Assembly (NCBI GenBank): GCA_944391895.1 | Contig: CALXVF010000072.1 | Span: 1-6,264 of the forward strand | Reading direction: 5' to 3' | DNA: 6,264 nucleotides | From: an uncultured Clostridia bacterium | Lineage (GTDB): Bacteria; Bacillota; Clostridia; TANB77; CAG-508 | Shown here: positions 1-5,457 of the stretch, in pieces | How positions within the stretch are numbered: position 1 is the stretch's first letter | Layout of the letters: the number at the start of each line of letters is the position of its first letter | Program-made: the position numbers and the translations under genes | The notes under the pieces: generated by a model | Database searches by the model: none | What the model saw: only the letters and a program-made list of their open reading frames with translations | What the model was told of the DNA's origin: nothing

Positions 1-1
1 A

Positions 2-91
2 ATAAAAATTGATACATCAAATACTAATTTCTTATTGGATAATGATGATGCAATAACTTATACATTTAATAAAAATAAAAAGGATAACTAA
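2..91 (+). CDS. C-terminal tail of a plus-strand gene, product unknown (partial)
   Basis: Only one plus frame is open from the left edge. It encodes 29 residues rich in Asn, Asp, Lys and Thr and ends with TAA at 89-91; the other two plus frames meet a stop almost at once. The stop lies in the left arm of the terminator at 81-105, as expected for the true end of a gene. The fragment is too short to show any family, and no function is assigned. It converges on the winged-helix gene at 99-1028. It could be a chance open frame, but the placement of its stop in the terminator makes a real gene end more likely. Confidence 0.5.
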   Translation: MKIDTSNTNFLLDNDDAITYTFNKNKKDN

Positions 92-105
92 TTTTTAGTT
101 ATCCT
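81..105. terminator. Bidirectional intrinsic terminator shared by two convergent genes
   Basis: Perfect inverted repeat: AGGATAACTAA (81-91) and TTAGTTATCCT (95-105) with a 3-nt TTT loop. On the plus strand it is followed by a T-rich stretch (109-113 and beyond). On the minus strand the A-rich stretch at 69-80 gives a U-rich tail. It can therefore end transcription from both sides. The plus-gene stop (89-91) sits in the left arm and the minus-gene stop (99-101) in the right arm. Confidence 0.85.
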
Positions 106-1028
106 AATATTTTTGCTTCTATATTTTTCTTTTTATATTTTCCCTCTTCTTCTACAAATTCATATAAACTTTTATCTAGCTTGTCTTTGTTTTGTTCTAA
201 GTCTGTTGTAAAATAGAATCTTATTTTGTTTATTGATAATTGATTGATTACTAATTCTTTGAATACTTCGGCCATATGAATATCGTCTTCGCATACAAAT
301 ATTAATTGTGGAATTGAGCCATATCCTGAATCTCCCGGAGCAAAATTATCATAAAAATCTTTCCATTGTCTCATTCTGTCTGCTAATTCTTGTTTCCAGT
401 TTTCATTTCTTCTTATTATTTCGTATACAAAATCCACATATTTTCCACCAATTTCAAATTTTACATTTGCCATAGGCTTAAATGATTTTCCTGTTACTTT
501 ATCTGTAATAACTGGTTTTAATATGTATGATGATACATTCTTTGATTTTCTAAGATATGCTATAACTATTTGGTTTCCTGATAATTTTTTCTTTATCATT
601 TCAACTGGTTTTGCATTATCAGTTGGTTGCCATTTACACTCTATTTCCCTTGAGTTTAATAAATATTTACCCATCTTTTCCATGCAATATACTCTATATA
701 TTCCGCTTCCTTCTTGAGCTAGAAAATAGTATCTAGTTAATATTTTGCATTTAATCAATTGCTCTAATTTATTATTTAATTTATCCTGTGAAGGCATATC
801 TGCTTTTTCTATTTGTAATAATTGAAACAATTGTCTTGATGTTAAGAATTCAAATTTGTTAATTAGCTCTAATATTTTGAAGTGTATTTCTGTAAGATGC
901 CCTAAATTAATTTTTTGAATTATTTGGTTCATTGATACATAACCGTCTTTACCATCAAAAACTTTTATTTCTCCTTCTCTCATTGCAAATGGTGATACTT
1001 TTGTTTTTATTTCACTATCTTCTACCAT
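99..1028 (-). CDS. Winged-helix protein resembling the replication-relaxation family
   Basis: This is a 309-residue soluble protein. Residues about 44-125 look like a winged helix: a helical stretch with ILELINKFEFLTSRQLFQLL, then NNKLEQLIKCKILTRYY as the putative recognition part, then a wing ending in a GKYLL turn. The C-terminal half (about 150-275) is alpha/beta, with a PMANVKFEI strand, a WKQELADRMRQWKDFYD helix and a PQLIFVCED strand. This order recalls Replic_Relax (PF13814-type) proteins, in which the second half is nuclease-like. The Asp usually expected in the PDA-like strand appears as Asn or Ala here, so nuclease activity is doubtful. The tail is Lys/Glu-rich. The chosen ATG (1026-1028) follows a GGAGG; the longer reading from a TTG at 1043 would overlap that Shine-Dalgarno. 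It has its own promoter and a palindrome at the predicted transcript start, so autoregulation is plausible. The family match is by eye only; plain 'DNA-binding protein' is the safe reading. Confidence 0.6.
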   Translation of the reverse strand: MVEDSEIKTKVSPFAMREGEIKVFDGKDGYVSMNQIIQKINLGHLTEIHFKILELINKFEFLTSRQLFQLLQIEKADMPSQDKLNNKLEQLIKCKILTRYYFLAQEGSGIYRVYCMEKMGKYLLNSREIECKWQPTDNAKPVEMIKKKLSGNQIVIAYLRKSKNVSSYILKPVITDKVTGKSFKPMANVKFEIGGKYVDFVYEIIRRNENWKQELADRMRQWKDFYDNFAPGDSGYGSIPQLIFVCEDDIHMAEVFKELVINQLSINKIRFYFTTDLEQNKDKLDKSLYEFVEEEGKYKKKNIEAKILG

Positions 1029-1036
1029 TTTATCAT

Positions 1037-1041
1037 CCTCC
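1037..1041 (-). promoter_or_regulatory. Ribosome binding site that fixes the winged-helix gene start
   Basis: GGAGG on the minus strand, 8 nt before the ATG at 1026-1028. It decides the start, because the in-frame TTG at 1041-1043 overlaps it and would be left without a binding site. Confidence 0.85.
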
Positions 1042-1057
1042 AAAAATTATTTTGTTA

Positions 1058-1085
1058 GTTTAATCAGTACTTTTACTGATTAAAC
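1058..1085. repeat. Perfect 12-bp-arm palindrome at the winged-helix gene's predicted +1
   Basis: GTTTAATCAGTA (1058-1069) and TACTGATTAAAC (1074-1085) are perfect inverted repeats around the spacer CTTT. Read leftward, the palindrome begins about 7 nt after the -10 box at 1092-1097, so it lies from about +1 to +28. It is not followed by a U-run, so a terminator is unlikely. It may be an operator for a dimeric regulator or a 5'-terminal mRNA hairpin. The encoded winged-helix protein is the obvious candidate binder, but that is inference. Confidence 0.85.
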
Positions 1086-1091
1086 AATTTT

Positions 1092-1120
1092 ATTATATCA
1101 TATCAGAATATATAAAACAA
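1092..1120 (-). promoter_or_regulatory. Extended -10 promoter for the winged-helix gene
   Basis: On the minus strand: -35 TTGTTT (1115-1120), a 17-bp spacer, and -10 TATAAT (1092-1097) preceded by TGA, giving the extended TGnTATAAT form. The predicted start near 1085 leaves a 5' leader of about 57 nt that is largely occupied by the palindrome. Confidence 0.75.
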
Positions 1121-1137
1121 GATTCTTTATATCTAAT

Positions 1138-1166
1138 TTGAAAATTGAATATAAATGTGATATAAT
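1138..1166 (+). promoter_or_regulatory. Near-consensus extended -10 promoter for the mini zinc protein
   Basis: TTGAAA (1138-1143), a 17-bp spacer, and TATAAT (1161-1166) preceded by TGA, so again TGnTATAAT. The predicted start near 1173 gives a short leader of about 26 nt. It stands back to back with the leftward promoter: the two -35 boxes are 17 bp apart, so the two polymerase sites probably interfere with or influence each other. Confidence 0.85.
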
Positions 1167-1182
1167 ATAAATATCTTTTTTG

Positions 1183-1190
1183 AAAGGTGG
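1183..1190 (+). promoter_or_regulatory. Ribosome binding site of the mini zinc protein
   Basis: AAAGGTGG lies 8 nt before the ATG at 1199-1201. A second ATG at 1192 is in another frame, is only 1 nt from this site, and opens a short frame that stops within about 17 codons. The site therefore selects the 1199 start. Confidence 0.8.
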
Positions 1191-1198
1191 TATGTTAT

Positions 1199-1330
1199 AT
1201 GTCGACTCAAACTTGCTACTGCTGTGGAGGATCCGGCGTCGTTGACGAAGGAACCCCTAAAGAAAGGGAATGTCCTTTTTGCTGGGGAACTGGCTACGTA
1301 GAAGTTGATGATGACGATGACGACAACTAA
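1199..1330 (+). CDS. 43-residue protein with two DnaJ-type CxxCxGxG zinc motifs and an acidic tail
   Basis: The product contains CYCCGGSG (residues 6-13) and CPFCWGTG (25-32), both exact CxxCxGxG repeats as in the Cys-rich domain of DnaJ. Four of its five cysteines (6, 9, 25, 28) could bind one Zn2+. The linker is 11 residues, and the C-terminus is six consecutive Asp plus Asn. There is no J domain, membrane segment or signal peptide, so it is probably a small cytosolic zinc protein. DnaJ zinc modules bind unfolded protein or mediate partner contact; what a free-standing one does is unknown. Signals of a real gene are a near-consensus promoter, a good Shine-Dalgarno with 8-nt spacing, and an intrinsic terminator just downstream. 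Its GC is about 48%, with many C-ending codons (TGC, TAC, GAC, GGC), unlike the AT-ending codons of its neighbours. That suits strong expression, or possibly transfer. Confidence 0.85.
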   Translation: MSTQTCYCCGGSGVVDEGTPKERECPFCWGTGYVEVDDDDDDN

Positions 1331-1351
1331 TCATTAACCTTACTCATGAAG

Positions 1352-1395
1352 AGCACGGGAAAAGGTTATTACTTTACCCGTGCTTTTCTATTTTA
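1352..1395 (+). terminator. Intrinsic terminator of the mini zinc protein gene
   Basis: AGCACGGG (1352-1359) pairs with CCCGTGCT (1377-1384). After one A-A mismatch the stem continues with AAAG (1361-1364) and CTTT (1372-1375), closing a 7-nt loop. A T-rich tail from 1384 runs on into the S1 gene's 3' end. The minus-strand copy of the hairpin is not followed by a U-run, so it should work mainly rightward; it may only block or stabilise transcripts coming from the S1 gene side. Confidence 0.85.
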
Positions 1396-1918
1396 TTATT
1401 AACTTTATTTTTTCTTTTTCTGGAACAATCTTTTTTATATACACATCTACTTTTTGTCCATACTCTATTTCTTTTTTATATTCAGCCATTCCGACCAAGT
1501 TAGGCTTTAATTCTATAAATATGCCCTTATTTCCTTTTGCTACTTCCCTTGCTATTCCTGTAACAGTTTCACCTTCTTTAAAGTCCTGTATGTTTTCTTG
1601 CCAAGTTCCGAGTAGCTCTTTATAACTTAAGTTTATTCTTTTTTCTTCTTTATTTATGTTTTTTATTATTACAGGAATTTTTTGACCAAGGCTTAATCTT
1701 TCTTCCGGTGTTTTCATTCTAGCTTTTGAAATATCTTCTATATGCAGAAGTCCAACTACTCCTCCATCTATTTCAACAAAAGCTCCATAAGGTTTTATAT
1801 TTTTTACTGTTCCATTCACTTTTTCCCCAACTTCAATTTTGTCTACTAATCCATCAAATAGCTTTTCTTGTTCAGCTTTTCTGACTAACTTATAACCATT
1901 TTCTTCTATTTTTTTCAT
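1388..1918 (-). CDS. Small two-domain S1 RNA-binding protein
   Basis: This 176-residue cytosolic protein has two S1 (OB-fold) RNA-binding domains. The first is residues about 30-100, with VNGTVKNIKPYGAFVEI and GLLHIEDIS as the typical strand and loop signatures. The second is about 114-176, with GETVTGIAREV, GIFIELKPNLVGMAEY and VYIKKIVPEKEKIKLII. The joining LLGTWQEN segment and the PNLVGMAEY end resemble the short 'ribosomal protein S1-like' proteins of Clostridia, which usually carry about another 100 residues at the N-terminus; this copy starts directly at the YKLVRKAEQEKL segment. It probably binds mRNA or ribosomal RNA, but its exact role is not known, and it is too short to be canonical S1. 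The start has AGAGGG 5 nt upstream and lies 11 bp after the rluB-like stop, so the two are likely co-transcribed. The stop is TAG, inside the T-rich tail of the opposing terminator. Confidence 0.85.
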   Translation of the reverse strand: MKKIEENGYKLVRKAEQEKLFDGLVDKIEVGEKVNGTVKNIKPYGAFVEIDGGVVGLLHIEDISKARMKTPEERLSLGQKIPVIIKNINKEEKRINLSYKELLGTWQENIQDFKEGETVTGIAREVAKGNKGIFIELKPNLVGMAEYKKEIEYGQKVDVYIKKIVPEKEKIKLIIK

Positions 1919-1929
1919 TTGTTCCCTCT

Positions 1930-2658
1930 TTATTTTATTAAATTTTGTATTTCTTTTTCAGTTAGATATCTCCACTTTCCAAGTTGTAAGTCTTTTACAT
2001 CTATATTTCCAATTTGTGTTCTGTGCAATGCTATTACCTTTTTTCCTATAGCTTCACACATTCTTCTAACTTCTCTATTTTTTCCTTCGTGAATTGTTAT
2101 TTGAATTCTAGATAGATTTTTTTCTTCATCTATTTTTAATATTTTTACTTTTGCAGGTTTAGTAACATATGTTTCTAAATCATCTTGTATTTCTACACCC
2201 TTTGTTAATTTTTCTACATCCTCTTTTGTCACTTTTCCTACAATTGTTGCATTATATGTTTTCTCTATTTCGTGTTTTGGGTGCGTAACTTTATTTATAA
2301 AATCCCCATCATTACTTAGAAGTAAAGCTCCTGATGTATACATATCTAATCTTCCAACTGGAACTATTCTCTCTTTTATTCCTTTTACTAATTCCATTAC
2401 TGTATCTCTTTTAAACTGGTCTTTTACTGTTGTTACATACCCTATTGGTTTATTTAATAATATATATATTTTCTTGTTTTCTTCTTTGATTTGTTTTCCG
2501 TTATATTCTACAATATCTATTTCTGGATTTATTTTTATTCCTAGTTCTGTAACTACTTGTCCATTTACTTTTATTTTTCCACTTGTTATTAGCTCTTCGC
2601 TTTTTCTTCTAGACGCTATTCCAGATCTAGCAAGGAATTTTTGTAATCTTTCTTCCAT
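1930..2658 (-). CDS. rluB: RluB/RsuA-family rRNA pseudouridine synthase
   Basis: The product converts a specific uridine of ribosomal RNA to pseudouridine in the cytosol; the family includes RluB (23S), RsuA (16S), RluE and RluF. The 242-residue protein has an N-terminal S4 RNA-binding domain (residues about 2-48, RLQKFLARSGIASRRKSEEL). The catalytic domain follows, with the KPIGYVTT strand (70-77), the signature GRLDMYTSGALLLSNDGD (102-119; Asp105 is the expected nucleophile), HPKHEIEKTY (126-135) and EGKNREVRRM (191-200). Length and order are normal for the family. The S4 domain and single Gram-positive paralogue type favour RluB, but the exact target uridine cannot be read from sequence. 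The ATG has AAGGAG 6 nt upstream. About 140 bp with a structured element separate it from rluD, and the S1 gene follows after 11 bp. Confidence 0.9.
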   Translation of the reverse strand: MEERLQKFLARSGIASRRKSEELITSGKIKVNGQVVTELGIKINPEIDIVEYNGKQIKEENKKIYILLNKPIGYVTTVKDQFKRDTVMELVKGIKERIVPVGRLDMYTSGALLLSNDGDFINKVTHPKHEIEKTYNATIVGKVTKEDVEKLTKGVEIQDDLETYVTKPAKVKILKIDEEKNLSRIQITIHEGKNREVRRMCEAIGKKVIALHRTQIGNIDVKDLQLGKWRYLTEKEIQNLIK

Positions 2659-2687
2659 CCTTTACTCCTTTTTTCCTTAAGTTAATT

Positions 2688-2693
2688 ATTATA
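2688..2693 (-). promoter_or_regulatory. Possible -10 box for the rluB-S1 pair
   Basis: TATAAT on the minus strand, just left of the structured element and about 30 bp before the rluB start. No good -35 hexamer lies 16-18 bp upstream, where the element's outer arm sits. The match may be a chance one in AT-rich DNA. If real, it would make rluB-S1 a separate transcription unit whose promoter abuts the element. Confidence 0.3.
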
Positions 2694-2700
2694 TAACCAT

Positions 2701-2804
2701 GTAAAAACTTATGCTTTAAAATTCAAGGTGAGCGAATAGTTTTACTATGAGTAAGCCGTACGGAGCGTCCCTGCTCCGGGAATTTTAAAGTATACAGTTT
2801 TTAC
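2701..2804. repeat. 104-bp long-stem structured element between rluD and rluB
   Basis: The outer arms are GTAAAAACT (2701-2709) with AGTTTTTAC (2796-2804), and CTTTAAAATTC (2714-2724) with GAATTTTAAAG (2780-2790). Joined through a short TATG/TATAC loop they make a nearly continuous stem of about 23 bp. The 55-bp interior is about 53% GC, far above the surroundings. It holds two hairpins: ATAGT/ACTAT (2736-2740, 2744-2748) and CGGAGC/GCTCCG (2761-2766, 2773-2778). The rluD stop lies inside the right arm. On the plus strand the right arm is followed by TTTTTT. No target-site duplication is visible. It may be a MITE-like or dispersed intergenic repeat, a leader RNA of rluB, or a small RNA; it matches no riboswitch I recognise. 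Confidence 0.75.
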
Positions 2805-3727
2805 TTTTTTATAAGTATATTATCTAACTTTGCTAATATATCCTTAAAATATCTCGGTAATTCCGCCTCAAAGTGTAATTCTTTATTTGTTGTTGGATGC
2901 TTAAACTCTAATATTGTACTATGAAGCATTTGCCCTTTAACTCCAAATTCATTTTTTCCGTTTGAATATACTTCATCTCCTATAATTGGATATCCTATCT
3001 GTGCCATATGTACTCTTATTTGATGAGTTCTTCCTGTATCTATCTTTACTTTTATAAGTGTATAATTTTGATATCTTTTCTGTACTTCTATATGAGTTAC
3101 CGCTTCTTTTCCATCTTTTCTTACAGCCATCTTTTTTCTATCTTGCATGCTTCTTCCTATTGGAATATTAATTGTTGCTCTATCTTCTGGCAAGTTTCCC
3201 CTTATTAATGCTGTATATATTTTTTTAACTTGCCTATTTTTTATTTGTTCACTTAAGTTTATATGTGCTTTATCATTTTTGGCAACTACTAATAGTCCAG
3301 ATGTATCTTTATCTATTCTATGTACTATTCCCGGTCTTACTTCGCCTCCAATGCCAGATAATGTTCCCTTACAGTGATTTAATATTGCATTTGCCAATGT
3401 TCCTTCTGGATTTCCGTTTCCTGGGTGAACTACCATTCCTTTAGCTTTATTTACAACTATTATATCTTCATCTTCATACACAATGTCTAATGGTATATCC
3501 TCTGGTTTTAATTTAGTCTCTTTAGGCTCTGTTAAAATTATTTCTACAGTATCTCCTACTTTTAGTTTATATGATTCTTTTTCTTCTTTACCATTTACTA
3601 AAACTTCTTTGTTTTTTATCTTTTTTTGCGCCATACTTCTTGAAATATCTAAATTAAGGCTTGCTATATAAATATCAAGCCTTAAATCTTTTTCATTTTC
3701 TGTTATTACATATTTTTCTCTATTCAT
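2801..3727 (-). CDS. rluD: RluD-family large-subunit rRNA pseudouridine synthase
   Basis: The product is a pseudouridine synthase of the RluA/RluC/RluD group, which modifies 23S rRNA during large-subunit assembly. The 308-residue protein has an S4-like N-terminal domain (about 14-66, RLDIYIASLNLDISRSMAQKK and VLVNGK). The catalytic domain carries VVNKAKGMVVHP (91-102), HRIDKDTSGLLVVAK (136-150; Asp139 is the expected nucleophile) and GRTHQIRVHM (232-241). Length is typical. I place the start at the ATG 3725-3727, because the S4 region then begins at the usual distance; a longer reading from 3790 runs over the upstream gene and adds unrelated residues. The ATG overlaps the end of the membrane-protein gene by 8 bp (ATGAATAG) and has only a weak Shine-Dalgarno, so translational coupling is likely. 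Clostridial rluD often follows lspA; here a different membrane-protein gene precedes it. RluD versus a close RluA paralogue is not certain. Confidence 0.9.
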   Translation of the reverse strand: MNREKYVITENEKDLRLDIYIASLNLDISRSMAQKKIKNKEVLVNGKEEKESYKLKVGDTVEIILTEPKETKLKPEDIPLDIVYEDEDIIVVNKAKGMVVHPGNGNPEGTLANAILNHCKGTLSGIGGEVRPGIVHRIDKDTSGLLVVAKNDKAHINLSEQIKNRQVKKIYTALIRGNLPEDRATINIPIGRSMQDRKKMAVRKDGKEAVTHIEVQKRYQNYTLIKVKIDTGRTHQIRVHMAQIGYPIIGDEVYSNGKNEFGVKGQMLHSTILEFKHPTTNKELHFEAELPRYFKDILAKLDNILIKK

Positions 3728-5447
3728 TATTAGTTTCTCTTTCATATATTTTAAAATAGTCGTCTGAATATAGTTCAGTATAATTGTCATCTTTAGCTAT
3801 TAGCATATTTAGTTTTGAATTTGATTTTGTTATTACATGAGTAATATCATATTCATTAAATTTTTTCTCATAATCTGTTGCTATGCTAGATATGTTCATA
3901 TAATCTGAGAAAATATCCCTACCATCATATTTTCCATCTTCCCCTTTTTCTCCATTAAATTCTGGAGTATATAGGTCACATCTTGAATCTATGAATACTG
4001 GTATATCTTCAAATAATAAATAACTTCCATAGTTATAGTCATTAAATAGTCTAATGTTCTTATAGTCTAAGTTTTCTTTTATCCAAGCAGATGCTTCTAC
4101 TGGATATGATGATACTGATATATATGGTGAATTACTATGTGGTACATAAACATAATAGCTTATAGAGAATACAAATAGTATTGTCAATATTTCTCCTATA
4201 GTAGTAGTCATAAATGTCATTACATCTGTTGTACCTTTTTTATCATATTTAGTGACTAATTCAGTAATAATTCTTGCAAATACCATCCCTCCAAATAACA
4301 CTAACATCGATACTTGCCTTCTACTCATTAATGCTAAAATAGTTAGACCACCAACCATAAATACATCTCTTAGTCTAACTTTAACATCTGCAAATATTAA
4401 TAGTCCTATTAAAACTGTTAATGATATTAAAATTGGTTTATTATCTATTAGTGTTAGTGGTAAATGCTCACTTATACTTCCAGTTGTATTTCCTTGCATT
4501 ATTCTTATAGTATAAGTATATGGCATATCTCCTATTGGAGTTAGAAGTCCTGTAAATAGGCATATTACCATTATTAGGATTAACCACTTAACTCTATTAA
4601 TTTTTTCAATTTTTAATTTGTATGGTCTTTTTTTCTTTTCAATTTGTTTTGCACTATCTAATTCATGTTTTTTATCTATTTCTTCTAATGTTTTATTTAA
4701 ATTAACTATTCTATTCTGATATTTTGTAGCTTCTTCTTTTGATACTTTTTTCAATTTTTCATTTGTTCTTTTAATTTTAAAATTTAAAATCGCCTTATAC
4801 ACTTTATATGGTAAGTGTGCATCTATGATTAATCTTACTATATATTCGCCTATATATGGTAGATATAATACAAAATAAAATGGGAACACTGCTGAATGAA
4901 GATTTGCTATTAATATTGGTATTATTATTAATCCCACTCCATATCGTTTCTTGCCAGTTTCCAAAAACTTTTCAATAAACAATATTGTAAGTACAAATAA
5001 TATAAATGTTACTAACTGTGCTCTTGCTGCAATGTAATCTTTCATCAAAAACATTTGTCCCAATGTAATTGCAAAGGCAGTTAATGAGTTTTTGGATATT
5101 TTTCTTACTATGAAATATAGGACAATTCCTAATATTATAGAAAGCACTGCCGTTGAAATATATAATCCTGTAAATCCTCCCATATAGTCATATATAAGAG
5201 ATATTATCAAATCATAAAGCCAGTGTGGATAAGTATATTCTAGTCCATGGAATGAATAATGGTCTATTCCATCAATTCCATTTTCTCTTATACTTTGTCC
5301 TATTTTTATTGTATAAAAAGTATCATTTTGGAATGTTTTTGGTGTTAAAGCAAAGCAAAATACCGCGATGCAAAATACTGCCAATATATTAAAGGCAATT
5401 TTTAGAACTTTTTTATTCTTTTCTGTAACTTTTTTTCCTTCTTTCAT
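3720..5447 (-). CDS. Polytopic GT-C-like membrane protein with a charged internal insertion
   Basis: The 575-residue protein has about ten hydrophobic segments, between residues 14-34 and about 415-434, then a soluble C-terminal domain (about 435-575). The first external loop holds NDTFYTIKIGQSIRENG (Asp42) and HYSFHG...YPHWLYDLI. This fits the 'D-x-W-x-x-xxxG...S...h-WL' pattern of GT-C-fold glycosyltransferase-like proteins of unclear substrate. ANLHSAVFPF (181-190) and the C-terminal FNDYNYGSYLLF...VFIDSRCDLY (468-493) resemble conserved blocks of the same uncharacterised family. Residues about 222-286 are a Lys/Glu-rich, probably coiled-coil cytoplasmic stretch between two membrane segments. 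A polyprenyl-linked sugar transfer role is possible, not shown. The ATG (5445-5447) has AAGGAG 4 nt upstream, in a 10-bp gap after leuS; the gene's end overlaps rluD. Its place in a translation cluster is unexplained. Confidence 0.75.
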   Translation of the reverse strand: MKEGKKVTEKNKKVLKIAFNILAVFCIAVFCFALTPKTFQNDTFYTIKIGQSIRENGIDGIDHYSFHGLEYTYPHWLYDLIISLIYDYMGGFTGLYISTAVLSIILGIVLYFIVRKISKNSLTAFAITLGQMFLMKDYIAARAQLVTFILFVLTILFIEKFLETGKKRYGVGLIIIPILIANLHSAVFPFYFVLYLPYIGEYIVRLIIDAHLPYKVYKAILNFKIKRTNEKLKKVSKEEATKYQNRIVNLNKTLEEIDKKHELDSAKQIEKKKRPYKLKIEKINRVKWLILIMVICLFTGLLTPIGDMPYTYTIRIMQGNTTGSISEHLPLTLIDNKPILISLTVLIGLLIFADVKVRLRDVFMVGGLTILALMSRRQVSMLVLFGGMVFARIITELVTKYDKKGTTDVMTFMTTTIGEILTILFVFSISYYVYVPHSNSPYISVSSYPVEASAWIKENLDYKNIRLFNDYNYGSYLLFEDIPVFIDSRCDLYTPEFNGEKGEDGKYDGRDIFSDYMNISSIATDYEKKFNEYDITHVITKSNSKLNMLIAKDDNYTELYSDDYFKIYERETNNE

Positions 5448-5457
5448 TTTTCTCCTT

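Noticed and set aside
1041..1043. TTG start for the winged-helix gene, five codons upstream
   Set aside because: It overlaps the GGAGG that serves the ATG at 1026-1028 and has no binding site of its own.
1201..1233. Common six-base restriction sites (GTCGAC, GGATCC) in the GC-richer mini-gene, hinting at vector contamination
   Set aside because: They lie within a coherent coding frame with native-looking AT-rich promoter and terminator; chance is sufficient.
2756..2763. CCGTACGG palindrome, which recalls part of group II intron domain V
   Set aside because: The rest of the domain V consensus (bulge, GAAA loop and second strand) is absent, and there is no reverse transcriptase gene.
2747..2788. 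A 13-residue plus-strand frame (starting MSKPYG) inside the structured element
   Set aside because: It is very short, the AAGGTGAG upstream is about 14 nt away, and its sequence is dictated by the hairpin arms; coding is not supported.
3728..3790. Longer rluD reading beginning at 3790
   Set aside because: It lies within the upstream membrane-protein gene in another frame and adds residues outside the S4 domain; the ATG overlapping the upstream stop fits better.
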